A stretch of 64,000 nt of DNA. Source: Wuchereria bancrofti. Lineage: Eukaryota > Nematoda > Chromadorea > Rhabditida > Onchocercidae. Below, one piece after another: positions 25,260 through 37,777 of this stretch (its first letter is position 1; each line of letters starts with the position of its first letter). The notes beneath the pieces were generated by a model, which made no database searches, was not told the DNA's origin, and was given only the letters and a program-made list of their open reading frames with translations. The translations under genes were made by a program, and so were the position numbers. The DNA is taken from positions 8,604,827-8,668,826 of the forward strand of contig SSBO01000009.1 in assembly GCA_005281725.1 (NCBI GenBank), given 5' to 3'.

Positions 25260-28200
25260 ATGGGTGAAGATGGAAAGAATATTAGCGATGATATGTCAAG
25301 TCTTTTACATGCAGCTGAAGAATGGGCAGATGAACGATTACTAACTATAAATTCATCACATGATTTTAATAACTCAATTTCTTATGTTGGTTTTTAATTT
25401 TTGCAAGAATTTTAGATTAATTTAACTTTTATTTTTCTTACAAAATAAAATAGTCAAATTTGATAAAACATAATAATAATAACAACAATAATAATGATAA
25501 TAATAATAACAATGATAATGACAATGATAATGGTAATGATAATAATAATAGTAAACAATAATAATTTACAATTGATAATAATAGAAAAGCTTATTGGTAA
25601 TATGAATATCGTATAGCTTTTAACCGGAAATAATTTATTAGGGAACAAAGTTAGATAAATACTAACCTGAAAGTTGCATTTTTTTGCCCGTATTGAACAT
25701 TATTTGAAAATAATATTTTAATATTTTTTGAAATAAATAGAAAAAAATTATATTTCAGGTGAAAAAAAAAAAGGAAAAAAATCAATGACAGTATTTTGCA
25801 GCCTATTCATATACCGGTTGAGGAAGTTGCTCGACAAGTTGCCTTAGAGCTATGCAGAATTTATAATTGGAATCCTGAAACCGGCGCTGATAGTCGACTT
25901 CCAAGACGAAATGCCAGTGAGACAACGTCCATACAACAGTCTTCAAAAGTATCAATTTTTTACAATATTTTTTATTTTTTTAAGGATTTTATCTTTCTCT
26001 TATGAACAGAAGTAATTTCTCTTTAAATTCCAAGGTTGCCTTATCAGCAAAGGATGTCGAATATCATCAGCAGGAAATTTTGCCTGATATAATCCAACTA
26101 CCGGATGTAACAACATTCGAAGATAATGTGAATAAAACATGTACGGGAAAAAGAAATACTTCACTTAATAAAGGGGAACAGTTGGATAAATCTGCCGAGG
26201 TAATTCAAAATAATAGTATCATGAATGAAACATATATCATTAGAAGAAAAACTTCGCATAATATGCCGGAACAATTTTATAAACCTGATCAGGTAATTCA
26301 TAATAATGTTACAACGAAAGTAATGAATGTACCTGATCAGATAATTCATGATGATAATATCGTGAATAAAACACTAGCTTATATCTCACCAAAAATGACG
26401 AAAGAATTAGACAAACCTGATCAGGTAATTCAAGATAATTCGAAGCAAAAGTCAACTATGCCTGGAAAATTTGCCATACTTTCCGTCCCGGATACTATTT
26501 CTTCTTTGGCTGACGGCATCTCTTATGGTAGTAAAATTATTACTGCAAACAATGCTGAAAAGAGCACTTATATTTCACCGAATGATAATTATTCCGGTAT
26601 ACTGAATCAAAATGGAATGTCTAATGCAGAAGAAAATCCCGAAAGTATGAAGCAAAAATTCCTTTCCGTTGCTTTTGAAGAGTTACCTGTAAATTGTGCA
26701 CAAGATACTACACTTTTCTCCGGAACAATGGATTGTCGACAACTTCCAGACAATAACGTCATCACCACTATTCCTTATACAAAATCTCCAGAAGAAACCC
26801 AAAAAATATCAGAAACAGCAAATTCTGGATCAAATGATACCAATTCTGAAAAAAATATTATTGTTTATGGAAATGGAAATATTGTCAACTCACACTGTCC
26901 AACAGATAACAATAATGTTATTATTACCACAGCTAATTTTTCATTTCCTACTGTTGAAACGAGCATATTTACTGCGAATGAAATTAATCGGTCAACTGTC
27001 TCGAAGGTTGATGAAATTACCAAGTCACCTTTTTCAAAATTTTCGCTAAATGTTGCTGATACAAGGAATATTACGAACTTACCTAAGAACGATATTTCAA
27101 TTCCAAAAGTTATCGCTAATACAACGTCACAACAATTTTCACATCATTCTGATAATAATAAGGAAAGTTTGACGGTCATTAACTCAATGGAATTCAATTC
27201 AATTCGAAATGATCATTGTGCTTTACCGGAAGAAAATCGTGCTTTAATCATTGAGTTAAATAACAGGTTAAATCTCTTACAGAATAGTATCAGACCACCA
27301 CAAACTATAATTCAAGAAGTTGACAGTTATGATCTCATTTCTTCCAAAACAACAAAGCAACCGGAAAAATATTTGTTGACTGTACCGGGAAATTTAAATC
27401 TAAATCCTGCTGTTAAGGAAATTAAAAATAATGCTATGATGGCATCCCCAAAAATCAATAATTCTATGCAAACTGAAAGCAGTACATATTTGTATGATAG
27501 CAAAAATTATGCAAATTTGGAAACGAATATAGACGATGAAAATGCATCACAGAAACAATTAATTATCAATAATGAAATTACGGATCCAAGGACTAATGTA
27601 AGTGATGAACGTATTGCTGCGAATAATCAAACGCAACTTCATCTGGAAAATCACCTGAATCACCTGGAAAAACATTGTAACGAAAGTAAAGAAATTCAAA
27701 CGTAAGTACTTCATTTTTCTGTTAGCCATAAAATATAGTTATGCAACAAAATATTACATCATAAACGCTAAAATCGATTTTTTAAATAGCTTTCGAGCAA
27801 CTTATACGTTGATTTGACGTATAATCATTGAGATATGTAACAAATTCATGAAAGGAAAAGTTTTTAAATAAATAAAGCTAAAATTTTTAGAATTTTCGAT
27901 TAATTTTACAATCTAATTTGTCAAACACGCACCATTAATAAAATATGCTAATAAACATATTGATTCAGTTATACTTTGATTTTATGTGGTTTGAAAACAG
28001 AAAATAGAATCACTCATACGCTGATTTGACGTATAATCACAACGTGGATTTTTTACTATTTGAAAAAATTGGAAAATTTTCAAAAGCATATAGGAGAAAT
28101 TTCACGATGATTTGGAATAATATTTCATTTCCTTAAATGACTCTCGTTTCAGAGATGCAATCGGAAAGGAATTCATAACCAGATCTGTAGAAACGGATCA

Positions 28201-31023
28201 AAAAAACGAAAATAAACCGGACAATAATGTATATGACAAATTTAATAGGTATAGCAAGAAGACACTGTTGTATATTTTTTTGTAAAATATATTCATTCAT
28301 AATTTATATAAATTTCGATTTTTTTAAAATCTTTTTTTTAAATCTTTATCTTAAAAATTTTGAAGAATGTTAATTATAATTCAATTATCTGTCAACTTAT
28401 TATTGTTATTGTTATTATTATTCTCCTAACTTATATGTCTTAAATAATGGTCTTTTATCTTTTATTTATAATGACAAGTGATCTAATATGCTAGTCATTG
28501 ATTTATTAATTTTAATTGTCTGGTGACTCGAAAATAATAACTAATAATTTCAAGTTCACCAAATGGAGAAAATCAAATTAATACAGTCGGAAATACTTCA
28601 TTCAATAATTCGTTAACAGCAATGAATTCTTCTAATATTAGTATTAACGGACAATCAATAATGGGTAAAAGCAAGTATTGATTGGTCTACTACAGTGGTT
28701 TTACTTTGCTTATAATAATAATATTTCTGTTACTAAAATACCTAATTCAAAAAAAAAAACGGATACAGAAAATTTGCGTAACCTGAAACAACTTCTATTT
28801 ATTTTATTTATTACAGTTTTTTTTGGTTATTAATTGTTGTTAATAAAACGCTTATATTATTTGTAATTAAAATTAAATATTAAAAATTGACTAACATTAA
28901 GGATCATTTTTGGATGAGCCAATTAAATTTTTCAACTACTTATCATCATCATCAGCGCGACGAAAATCATGTTCATTTCCAAATAAGCAAAATTCCGCTC
29001 AAACTAACAAATTTTCAACACGAACTGCAACACGAGCAAAAACAGTTCGAGAAATTATGAATAAAACTCCAACAATTATGACAGTAAACATTTATTTTTT
29101 TAATTTTTTTTTGCATATTTTAAAGTATGTTTAAATTTTTTTAAATATTAATTTTGCAAAAATATTGCACAAAGCAAAAGAAAAATTTTAAATGACAGTT
29201 TTAACAAAATATTATGGGGGAAAAAAATAAGCAGGAAATTTGCATACATATTTAACACGTTTAATGATGAAATAAAGTAAAAAAAAATATAGTGCTAAGA
29301 GAAAATGGTTTGGAACAAGTAGTTTGTAATAAGAACAAATTGTTGAGTAATTAATTACTAATGTATATTGATTCATTCGATACTTGCTGATTTCTCTCTC
29401 TCTTCTCTCTCGTTAACCTAAATCTATCACGACAATAATCATTTTAGTCTAAGCCTAAACATTTTAGTCCAAGGTTGTTTCAAAATTGATTACCAGACAA
29501 AATTCGAACTCAATTCATTCAACACGACGGATTAATCCACCGAAGAAACCAAATAGATTATCACTGGAAACTCGCGCTTCTCGTCTGAAAGCTGATTATT
29601 TAGCAAAGGAACGAGCTGAAAAAGAAAATGGTTGGAAATTATTAGAGCGAATTATTTGATAAATTAATAAATTTCATTAAACTGTTTATTTAATAATTAA
29701 CATTTAGTCAAACTTCGGTTTAAATTTGAAAATAATTCCTAAATTTGAGTGTTTTTTTCACTGAAGATAATTTTGCTATTTATTATTCAATTCGCTAAAT
29801 GAGCTTATTAGCATCTCCCGTTCGTTAGTAAAATCCAGTTAAAATGATAACAGCAATTGATTAATCTAAGTGAAAGTGAAAGGCTTATGATGCATAATTT
29901 TAAAGCATATTTACTACTTATTTAATTTAATTGATCAAATTATTCAAAAAATTACTCGCTTATAGTACCAAGATTTAAACTTTACAATCAATTAAATTTC
30001 CTTCTTTCCTATCAAAAATCAAATTATTTGTTTTTGATGTAAATATGTCAATGAATATATAGGGAATTACTTTTAAAATGAATACAAATTAAACTTTCTG
30101 TCTAACTCAATCAATTTTTCGTCTTTTTGTTGGCAATTATAATTTTTATTTCAGCAAAAAGATTAAAAATGATTGAAGACCAAAATCTATCACCTATAAC
30201 AGCTGGTCGTTTGTCAGTGTTACGAAAAATGTAAGTCAAAAATAAAATAATTTTAGTGCTTATTATTTTTCTTATATGCATAAATATTTCTTTGTAGCAA
30301 TCAGAAAATAGTTTATCATTTCAGACTGCCATCCGCTTCTCAGAATCATGCAAAACCGATTAATATCAGGAAATCAAATATACCGTTAGTTTAAAAGTTT
30401 CAATAATCCTACACCTTAGGGATGAAAGATATTGCCGCCAATTATTAAAATACCATAAGAGTATCTTGTTATTTGTAATCTGAAAACAGTTTACCATTTT
30501 CAGGGTGCCATCCGGTTCTAAGAATCCTCCAAAATCGGACAGTTCCAGAAAATCAAATATACCGTTAAGTTTAAGTGCCAATAATCAATTTTGCGATTTT
30601 GGAAAAAAACATACTGTCGTCCAATTACTAAAATATTTTATTTGTAGTAATCAAAAAACAGCTTACCATTTCAGGATACCATCCGCTTCTAAGAATCCCG
30701 CTAAATCGAACAATTCCAGGAAATCAAATATACCGTTAAGTTTAAATGTCAATAATCAATTTTGCGATTTTGGAAAAAAACATACTGTCGCCCAATTACT
30801 AAAATATTTTATTTGTAGTAATCAAAAAACAGCTTACCATTTCAGGATACCATCCGCTTCTAAGAATCCCGCTAAATCGAACAATTCCAGGAAATCAAAT
30901 ATACCATTAACTTTAAATCGCAATAATGAACTGAATACTTTTCGGAGAAATACACTACCACCAATTATTGAAACGCCACGAGCAAACAGGCAAAGAAATT
31001 GGATGAAAGAATTTGGAATATAA
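25260..31023 (+). CDS. Large disordered protein with C-terminal duplicated exons, unknown function
   Basis: Twelve phase-matched exons: 25260-25385, 25802-25948, 26035-27701, 28153-28248, 28555-28664, 28902-29083, 29468-29630, 30155-30230, 30325-30384, 30504-30563, 30675-30734, 30846-31023; 974 residues. The N-terminus has an amphipathic acidic segment (SLLHAAEEWADERLL) and a compact stretch (VEEVARQVALELCRIYNW). The 1667-base exon encodes Asn/Ser/Thr-rich disordered sequence in which a short unit recurs four times near its start: DKSAEVIQNN, YKPDQVIHNN, NVPDQIIHDD, DKPDQVIQDN. The C-terminus is basic (RLSLETRASRLKADYLAKER) and ends in repeated 20-residue blocks. There is no signal peptide or membrane helix. 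I do not recognise the family; a coiled-coil scaffold or centrosomal role would be speculation. AATAAA lies at about 31103. The donor after 29630 (GTTGGA) is weak; without it the protein stops at 29659. Confidence 0.82.
25466..25563. repeat. AAT/GAT trinucleotide-rich stretch in intron 1
   Basis: Imperfect runs of AATAAT, AACAAC and GATAAT, giving spurious open frames on the minus strand. Confidence 0.8.
30325..31023 (+). repeat. Tandem exon-intron array, 171-bp unit
   Basis: Four copies of a 60-nt exon start at 30325, 30504, 30675 and 30846. The last three are spaced exactly 171 bp apart; the first is older, at 179 bp. Each copy has its own acceptor (TACCATTTTCAG or TACCATTTCAG). The first three end at a GTTAG/GTTAAG donor after ATACC; the last has ATTAAC there and reads on to the stop. 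Every copy keeps the same phase and adds one block such as IPSASKNPAKSNNSRKSNIP. Copies at 30675 and 30846 are nearly identical, including intron sequence. Confidence 0.9.
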
Positions 31024-31259
31024 AATACTACTTATTAAATGACTATCGATATTAATTTTTGTAATTTTTAAATGATTCATGTATAAGAATATCAGCAATT
31101 AAAATAAAATAAATACTACAACTTTTTTTTCTTGTTAACGTGGATAATTTTTTTTTTTACTTTAATTGAAAGAACTGGAAAGAATTTATAAAAAGTCGAA
31201 ATTATCTTTTTTGACACCATTTTAGCACTAAATGAAACATCGCCGTTTTACCAAACACT

Positions 31260-31640
31260 TTAATTAATTCTTTACTTAGCTTACTCAATTACTTAGCTGT
31301 TTACTCATTTACTAGCTGGCTTACTATGCTTCTTGATAACTTATTTACTTACCTCTCTGTCTACTTGTTTATTTTTGTTTCCATTACTGATTTATTTTTG
31401 AAGATTGATCTAATCGCATATTTGTCCCTTACTAAATTAATTTGTTCATTCATATCATTTGTTAACTTACCACTTAATTTTATTAATCTAATAAATTTCT
31501 CACTCACTAGACTAACTGCTTACTTGTCTACTAATTTACCCACTTATTTATTAACATAAACTTACTTATTAATTTGCGACTTATTTATAATTAGTTGCTT
31601 CCTATTTATAACGAAACTTATTTACCAATTATGCATTTGC
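31260..31640. repeat. Degenerate TTACTTACTxG tract
   Basis: Many variants of TTACTTA, TTACTTG and CTTACTC at irregular spacing. A 77-codon frame in it (31326-31559) is repeat translation, not a gene. Confidence 0.6.
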
Positions 31641-31911
31641 TTATTTACTAATTACCAACACCAGTCATAACTATGAATATTATAATCCATTTGATTACTT
31701 GTTAAAAATTTCAATTTCAAATTTAATTGTTAAAGCTTAATTTTCTTCCCACATTTTAGGTATTTCTCTTTTTTCCCCTTTTTTTAAAAGAAAAAAGTTA
31801 TCATCTAATTATCAAAGAAAAAATAAAGGGATGAAATTTCTGCTTTAACATTAAAAAAACACAATTTTAATAAGTTTTAATTACAAGTTTGAAAATACAA
31901 AAATACCTCGT

Positions 31912-32101
31912 TGTATGTAATTTGTATTGTTGAACGTACTTTTCCACTGCTATATATGTATATTTCTATTGCTGCACGCAGTTTGGATTATCGCACATAG
32001 CCTTCATTCTTACCTATAATTTCCGGTGTTACACATATAATTCGCATTGTTGAACGTAATTCTCATTTTTGCACGTAATTTTCCATTGTTGCACGTTATT
32101 A
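31912..32101. repeat. Degenerate tandem repeat with TTGCACGTAATTTTCCATTG core
   Basis: About eight to nine diverged units of about 20-22 bp, for example TTGAACGTACTTTTCCACTG, TTGCACGTAATTTTCCATTG and TTGCACGTTATT. The CGT-containing core persists while the flanks decay. Confidence 0.65.
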
Positions 32102-32528
32102 AATAGTGGTTGGGTAAGTTGGGGGAAGTGCTGCAAATCAATTGGTTTTTTCTTTTTTCTTTTTTTTTTTTGCTTCACATACAGCATATCTCGTATCTTT
32201 TTTTTTACTTTTTCAGGTTGCTAAATAAACGTTATTAGTAGTTATGATAAAAATGTCCAAATATTCTAAGGATGTATCATATAAATGCACTTTTTTTTCT
32301 TTACTTTTTTCTACATGTATAAAACATTTAACTAGTATTAAACATAAATTTATTTAAAATACAATTTTTCATGTAATATTCATCTTTTAATGATAATTTA
32401 CAAACAATAAAATTGAATATAAATGATATGAAATGTTCACTTTCACTAACAATTATTTGCATAGATAAAAGTCCAATTGTATTATTTTAGGTTGTGTGTA
32501 GGAGAAAATCAACCGGTGGAAAAGTGCA

Positions 32529-35500
32529 ATGCATCGAAATATACAACGAACAATTATAACACCACGGTTCAGTTATGTGCAGGATTTTTGGTTTGCTGAT
32601 AGTAGTGAAGAAAAATGGCTTACTTATAATAGATTATCCAGCGCATATATGGTTAATGTTATAATTAACTTTAATCACATGTAATCAGTCGATAATAGTA
32701 AATTTCAATTTTCATTTTTTCTTCGAATTCTCAACAACTATTTGAATCAGTTTTGTCTGTGATGATCTTCAGTTTTTTTTTATTGTTTCATGGCATAATG
32801 ATAAATTAGTAGTGAATAAATTTTAACTAGCTCGAGAAAAATTAAATTATCAGTAATTCGAAACTGCTAGCTCAGCTGATGAGCAGTTAATAAGCTGGTA
32901 TTTTACCCTTTGCGTTAAAGATTGTACAGAAATAATCAAATATTAGAGACTTCTTTAAAGTTAAAAACTCCGTAAAAGTCATTTTAAGTCTCTCACATAC
33001 TGACTACAATAAAGTTTTTAAAGTGCAAATATGGAATTCATCTTGGTGAAAAAAGTGTTTATCAAAAGCCAAATAGAGTAAGAGTAGAACTAATTTTAGC
33101 CCAGTAAAATGTTTAAGCTTAACGAGGAAAAGAAGCCTTATCTTCTGTTACTAGACATACAGCTCTCATTTGTCATGAGAAGTTAGTCAAAGGTATCAGA
33201 ATAAATTTAATATACTGTTGCAATTTTTTTCCTAGACCTTATGAAAAAATCTTTGTAAATCCTTATAAAAAAAAAGATCTTTATAAAAGATTGTTATTGG
33301 ATTTGACATGGACCGAGACAAACATTACTTATTTATTTGATGTTATTCGAGATTTTCTGGCTAGTGATCTTATTGTTGTTCAGAACAGCATCAACGCATA
33401 TGGACGCATTACCAACTTCTTTCATCGCAAGCAGAAATTTATTCCTGGTCAGGGTAAACATTCTTCTTTTTACTTTCAAACAACTGATCTATATTCGCAA
33501 CTGATCAATTTGAAACAACTGATCCCAAAATATTCGCAGCAAAGCACTCTGATCCATTTTCTTTCAAAATTCACAAAAACTCTTGATATCCGCTTCTTTT
33601 TTTCCCTTATTTATTGAAAACTATAATATTTATCGTTTAAACTAATGTACAGCAATTTAGTAAGGAATGCGGATACGATGCAAGTCAGAACGATTAATGG
33701 GGAAACACCTCTCGGGATGTTTCAAGCACTTCCACGAGAATTGCTGTTCAACCTTTTTGATCGGATATCTGGTTCACCTTTTTTCATCTTTTTTAATTTA
33801 GTGTTAACTCTGTTCAAAAATAGTGAGTTTAATAACATATGTGATCATTCAATCATTCAAGCCGTCATAATGCTCATATGCAGCGCATGCTTTGCAGTTC
33901 TGATTACAGAATATTGTTAAGTTCTGATCATACAAATTTCCATACACAGAATATGTAAATTTTTCCTTAAGGATTTAGGGATTTATAAATTTTATGAGAT
34001 TCCATTCTTTGTGCACTTTTCAGCTAACCAACTACTATCCGTTAGTTTGACATCGAGCGCATTTAATGGCGAAGTTCGACGCTATTTGTTGACGGAGAAT
34101 GCGCGTCGAAGATTTTTGATTGAAACTATAGCATATATGGGAGATGATGTCATTGAAATGGACCCGTTTTATTCATGGGGTCAGTTCCTGAAATTAAAAT
34201 ATTTATCGGAATATTGTTTTGTTGCTGAACTGCTGTTATATCTCTTAGGTATGCTGTTAAAGGCGAGCACGATTGTTATGGATCCTCAGAGTCGCCGTTC
34301 ATTTTTAATTTCCTTCTACTGCAAGGTAATGTTTACTGAACTATAAAAACTGTTATCACATTCTCTTGTTAATACCTTGTCAATTTTCAAATAATTTATT
34401 AATTTTTAAATTTTTTCAGAATGAAAACATTGCAAACTGGTTTGGTTGGGGTCGTTGTTTCATGGCGGTATGTTTGGAACCGATCTCAAGAGAAAAGTGT
34501 AGTTATAAAATTTGAACCAACAATATTTATTACCATATGATGATGATTGGCTTCTATGACATCGCGGAGTTATCTCTTATATTTATAAACGATTGATAGG
34601 CGTGTCATAAAAGAAGCAAAATATGTTGTGGATATAATTTTCTTAACCATCAAAGTGTATTGCATGATAGGATTATCAAAATCAAATGTTTTTATATTCA
34701 TTTTTTGTAGTTTTGCGAAAAGTGGGATTTTCGCGAATGTGAACCGCTAATGCGTATGATTCTCTATTCCACTGAATCGGATCTACTGCTGTCCAAAGTT
34801 TTGTCTGAAAAAGTTGGGAAATATCCATTATTAGAAATAGAGGTATAAAATTTTATTTTAAACCTATTTGGATTGAAGACAGAACAGACAGTGAATGGTA
34901 TATGAAACAGATATCTGTTTTTATTTACTTAGTTGTCTTTTCTAGTAATTGTTGCTATCCCAACCTCCTTTAGTAACTAATAATATAAACTCTTTTTGCT
35001 TCTACTGAAAATGATATAAAATACTGATTGTAATTACTTCTTTTCAATTTCGAGGTTCGACAACGTCTTCAAAGTTTGTTTTTGGATCACACAACAAAAG
35101 ATGAAAGGGATTATGGATTCTGGATTTCTGCCATTTTACGCACCCAAGAAACAACAGAACTTCAAGGAAAATTGTTTATGATCATGTTCGGACCAATAAA
35201 AATTACTCTAAGCAGAATTGGTAACTGCTTTTCATGATTGTAGTTCTTCTGGACTTAGTCAGTATTTCTTATAGGACGAGACAATCTAGTAAAAAGTATT
35301 TTTGCAGTAATTTTATTTGCTTTATTCAGTTATTACTATAGGTTTATGTTGTATTGTAAAAAAAAAGAAAATTGCAGAGACTATCGATTGGGAAGTGTTA
35401 TGTAACGAAACTATTAATGTGCAGCACATATATACAAAATTACTGGGCTCGATAGCGCGTGGCATTCATCACATGATGACCACTTTAAATCTTGGGTGCT

Positions 35501-36654
35501 ATGCGTGGACTGATAACCAACTTTCCCTTTTAATGGAGGAAATAACGAGTTAGCTGAATCTTTTCCAACGGAATTGTCATACTTTACCACTAAAATGTTC
35601 ATCATGAATTAAATAGAATCTTCCAAAATATTCAATTTATCATTTTTCAGTGGTTCCTAACAGATGGGCACTTCACAATTTTGCTGCGTTACTTGCTCTC
35701 CATCCGCAAATTATTTACATCGCTTTATTCACGCGGCTATCAGAAGGACGAATGGATGAAGCAGCACATGTTTTCCATGCTGTCAAGACTGTCAGTACAT
35801 TTTTTTTAATGAAAGGAAGTCAGAAATGCGATAATCAAAATAGCTTAAGATGCATTCCAGTGAATTGTCTTTTTTGTACGTTGGTCGAATGAATGACTGA
35901 CAAGGAATGTTTCCTCTTCAACTTCTGTTCTTGAGATTTACTATGTGGTATCAAAGCCTACTAATAGAATCTGTCGGAGGATATTCACGCACAGTCTTTT
36001 CACCTTTATTTCGAAACTTTCCAGATTCTACATCGATGGGGTGTCTTCGTTAGCGGAGCCGTATCTGATGTAATGCTCAAGACATTTCGATCTATGTCAG
36101 AGATTAATCGCCGATTGTTCTTGTCTTCACTACTGAAGATAGAATCGTACCAGCTTAGCGGATTACTTCTTAACACACCGTGTAGGTCCTTTTAATGATT
36201 TTTATTTTCTTAATCACCATATGACTTGTTGAGTGGATTGATAAATAAAAGCCCAAAGAGGATAAGTTTCAAACAAGTTCAAAATTATACAGAGAAGCTG
36301 GGATGAGTAAGAAAATGAATTAAACTAACGATGCAGGAAAATAATTTTATGTAAAGAAAATGCACATAAAGCAAGGATTGAAATAGACCAACCTATATTG
36401 TCACTGAAGCCAAAATCAGTAGCGAAACGATTTTTTTCGCATTATTTTTATTTTCTAAACCATTTGATAATATTCCTTTTCTTAGTTTTGGTATCACTCT
36501 AGTTTATATTTTGGTTTAGTTTCTTTTTTGACAGTCGACAGTTTACTTTCCGTTAACAGATGAGATTGCAGTTAATGTTGAAACATTTCATACCGAACTC
36601 TCTTCCGCACGTTCTATATCAGCGCTGATGATACTACTTGCGAAGAATGTATGA
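32529..36654 (+). CDS. prom-1: PROM-1/FBXO47-like F-box protein
   Basis: Twelve phase-matched exons: 32529-32680, 33236-33453, 33661-33771, 34024-34179, 34249-34325, 34420-34467, 34711-34842, 35055-35220, 35378-35548, 35651-35790, 36025-36181, 36560-36654; 540 residues. An F-box lies at about 139-180 (PLGMFQALPRELLFNLFDRI, then QLLSVSLTSSAF). Downstream segments match FBXO47 in order: YSWGMLLKAST, DYGFWISAILR, LFMIMFGPIK, MVPNRWALHNFAALL, and a closing LLLNTP. F-box proteins recruit substrates to SCF ubiquitin ligases. C. elegans PROM-1, the FBXO47 counterpart, acts in the germ-line nucleus at meiotic entry and homologue pairing. The 120 or so residues before the F-box are not recognisable and their first splice (after 32680) is the weakest. 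A solitary acceptor at 32490 is a likely spliced-leader site. The stop follows an in-frame GTA directly after the last well-matched segment. Confidence 0.92.
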
Positions 36655-37777
36655 AGTTGGCACAAGTTTAGCACTCTTTTTGATATTATCCTAAATATTC
36701 AGTTTTTTTTGTAAATATGAATAATTTCGCGGTAGATCAGGCAAAACAGTCAAATGTGAAGTAGCGGATTAAGCCGCAAATAAGACTGTTTCAGATATCT
36801 AGGCAGCAATAAAAATAAGTGGTTGTAGACTAGCAATATGCTATCAGATGAATAAGTCCAACTGCTGGAAATTGTTTTTGGTAATCAGTAAATGGATTAA
36901 AATAATTAATTATGTTTAATTTTCAGGTCGTTTTTATCTTTTAAAACTTTTGGAAAAAGTAAATCTGTTTTTGCCGGCAATTTACTTTTCGATTTCTCCC
37001 TTTTTATGATTAAACCTTTCCGTAAAAATTCCATACTGCTACACGACCTGCTTGTTTGGAACTCGATTTCGTTTTAACTCTCTGCTGTTATTTTTTTAAT
37101 CGACTTTAATTAAGTTTTCAGTTCACCTGTTTACTATTATGTTTCTGTTTGCTTCATTTGTGGCGTTTGGGTATCATGTATCATATCTTTCTTTTTGCTG
37201 GGTGTTATAAAAAAAAAAAATCACGAATAAACTTTTTAATGACTACATCTCTATATTAATGAGTAAATTGAAACTCATTTATTTCCAAGATGTAATCTTT
37301 TTTTTTAAAACATTGTTTGAACCTGTAAGCGATCTTTCTCTACTTATAACTTCCATTAAAGAACTTAAGATTGAGGTGGCAGTGATGGGTAAATGATATA
37401 GTGCTGTAAGTTGGCAGATTTAAGGTGGGAAAATCAAATTTTGAATGGAAAAGAGTTTTGAGGATTTTTACTACCAACGGGTAATATTGTGAATTGGCTA
37501 TTTTTATTGCACATGTGGAAATTTTTTTAAGAGACGAGTTATCGGTTTTAAGATTGAATTGGAATTTAAATTCGATGAGCTTACATTCTTGAACTATTAG
37601 CAACGTTTGTGTGAGTGCTATCATTATTAATGTGGATTTTGCAAGATTTTATTGGTTCCTATAAAATGATGGATTTTCGGTTAATCTTACAGATGAGGAA
37701 ATGAGACAATAGTTCGAGGGTTCCCAACTATTTTAATTTTATGACTTTTGGTTATTCTTTCAGGGCTAGCAAGATTG
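36655..37777. other. Intergenic region
   Basis: No exon was found that joins either neighbour in phase. A 94-codon minus-strand frame at 37340-37624 is low-complexity and was rejected. TTCTTTCAG at 37755-37763 is a likely trans-splice acceptor for the next gene; a downstream operon position after prom-1 is possible, though the 1.1-kb gap is long for an operon. Confidence 0.5.

Larger units (their letters stand above)
31024..32528. other. Intergenic region with two low-complexity repeats
   Basis: No gene seen. It holds a CTTACT/TTTACT-rich degenerate tract at about 31260-31640 and a TTGCACGTAATT-type degenerate repeat at about 31912-32101. A likely trans-splice acceptor (TATTATTTTAG, ending at 32490) precedes the next gene. 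Confidence 0.6.
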
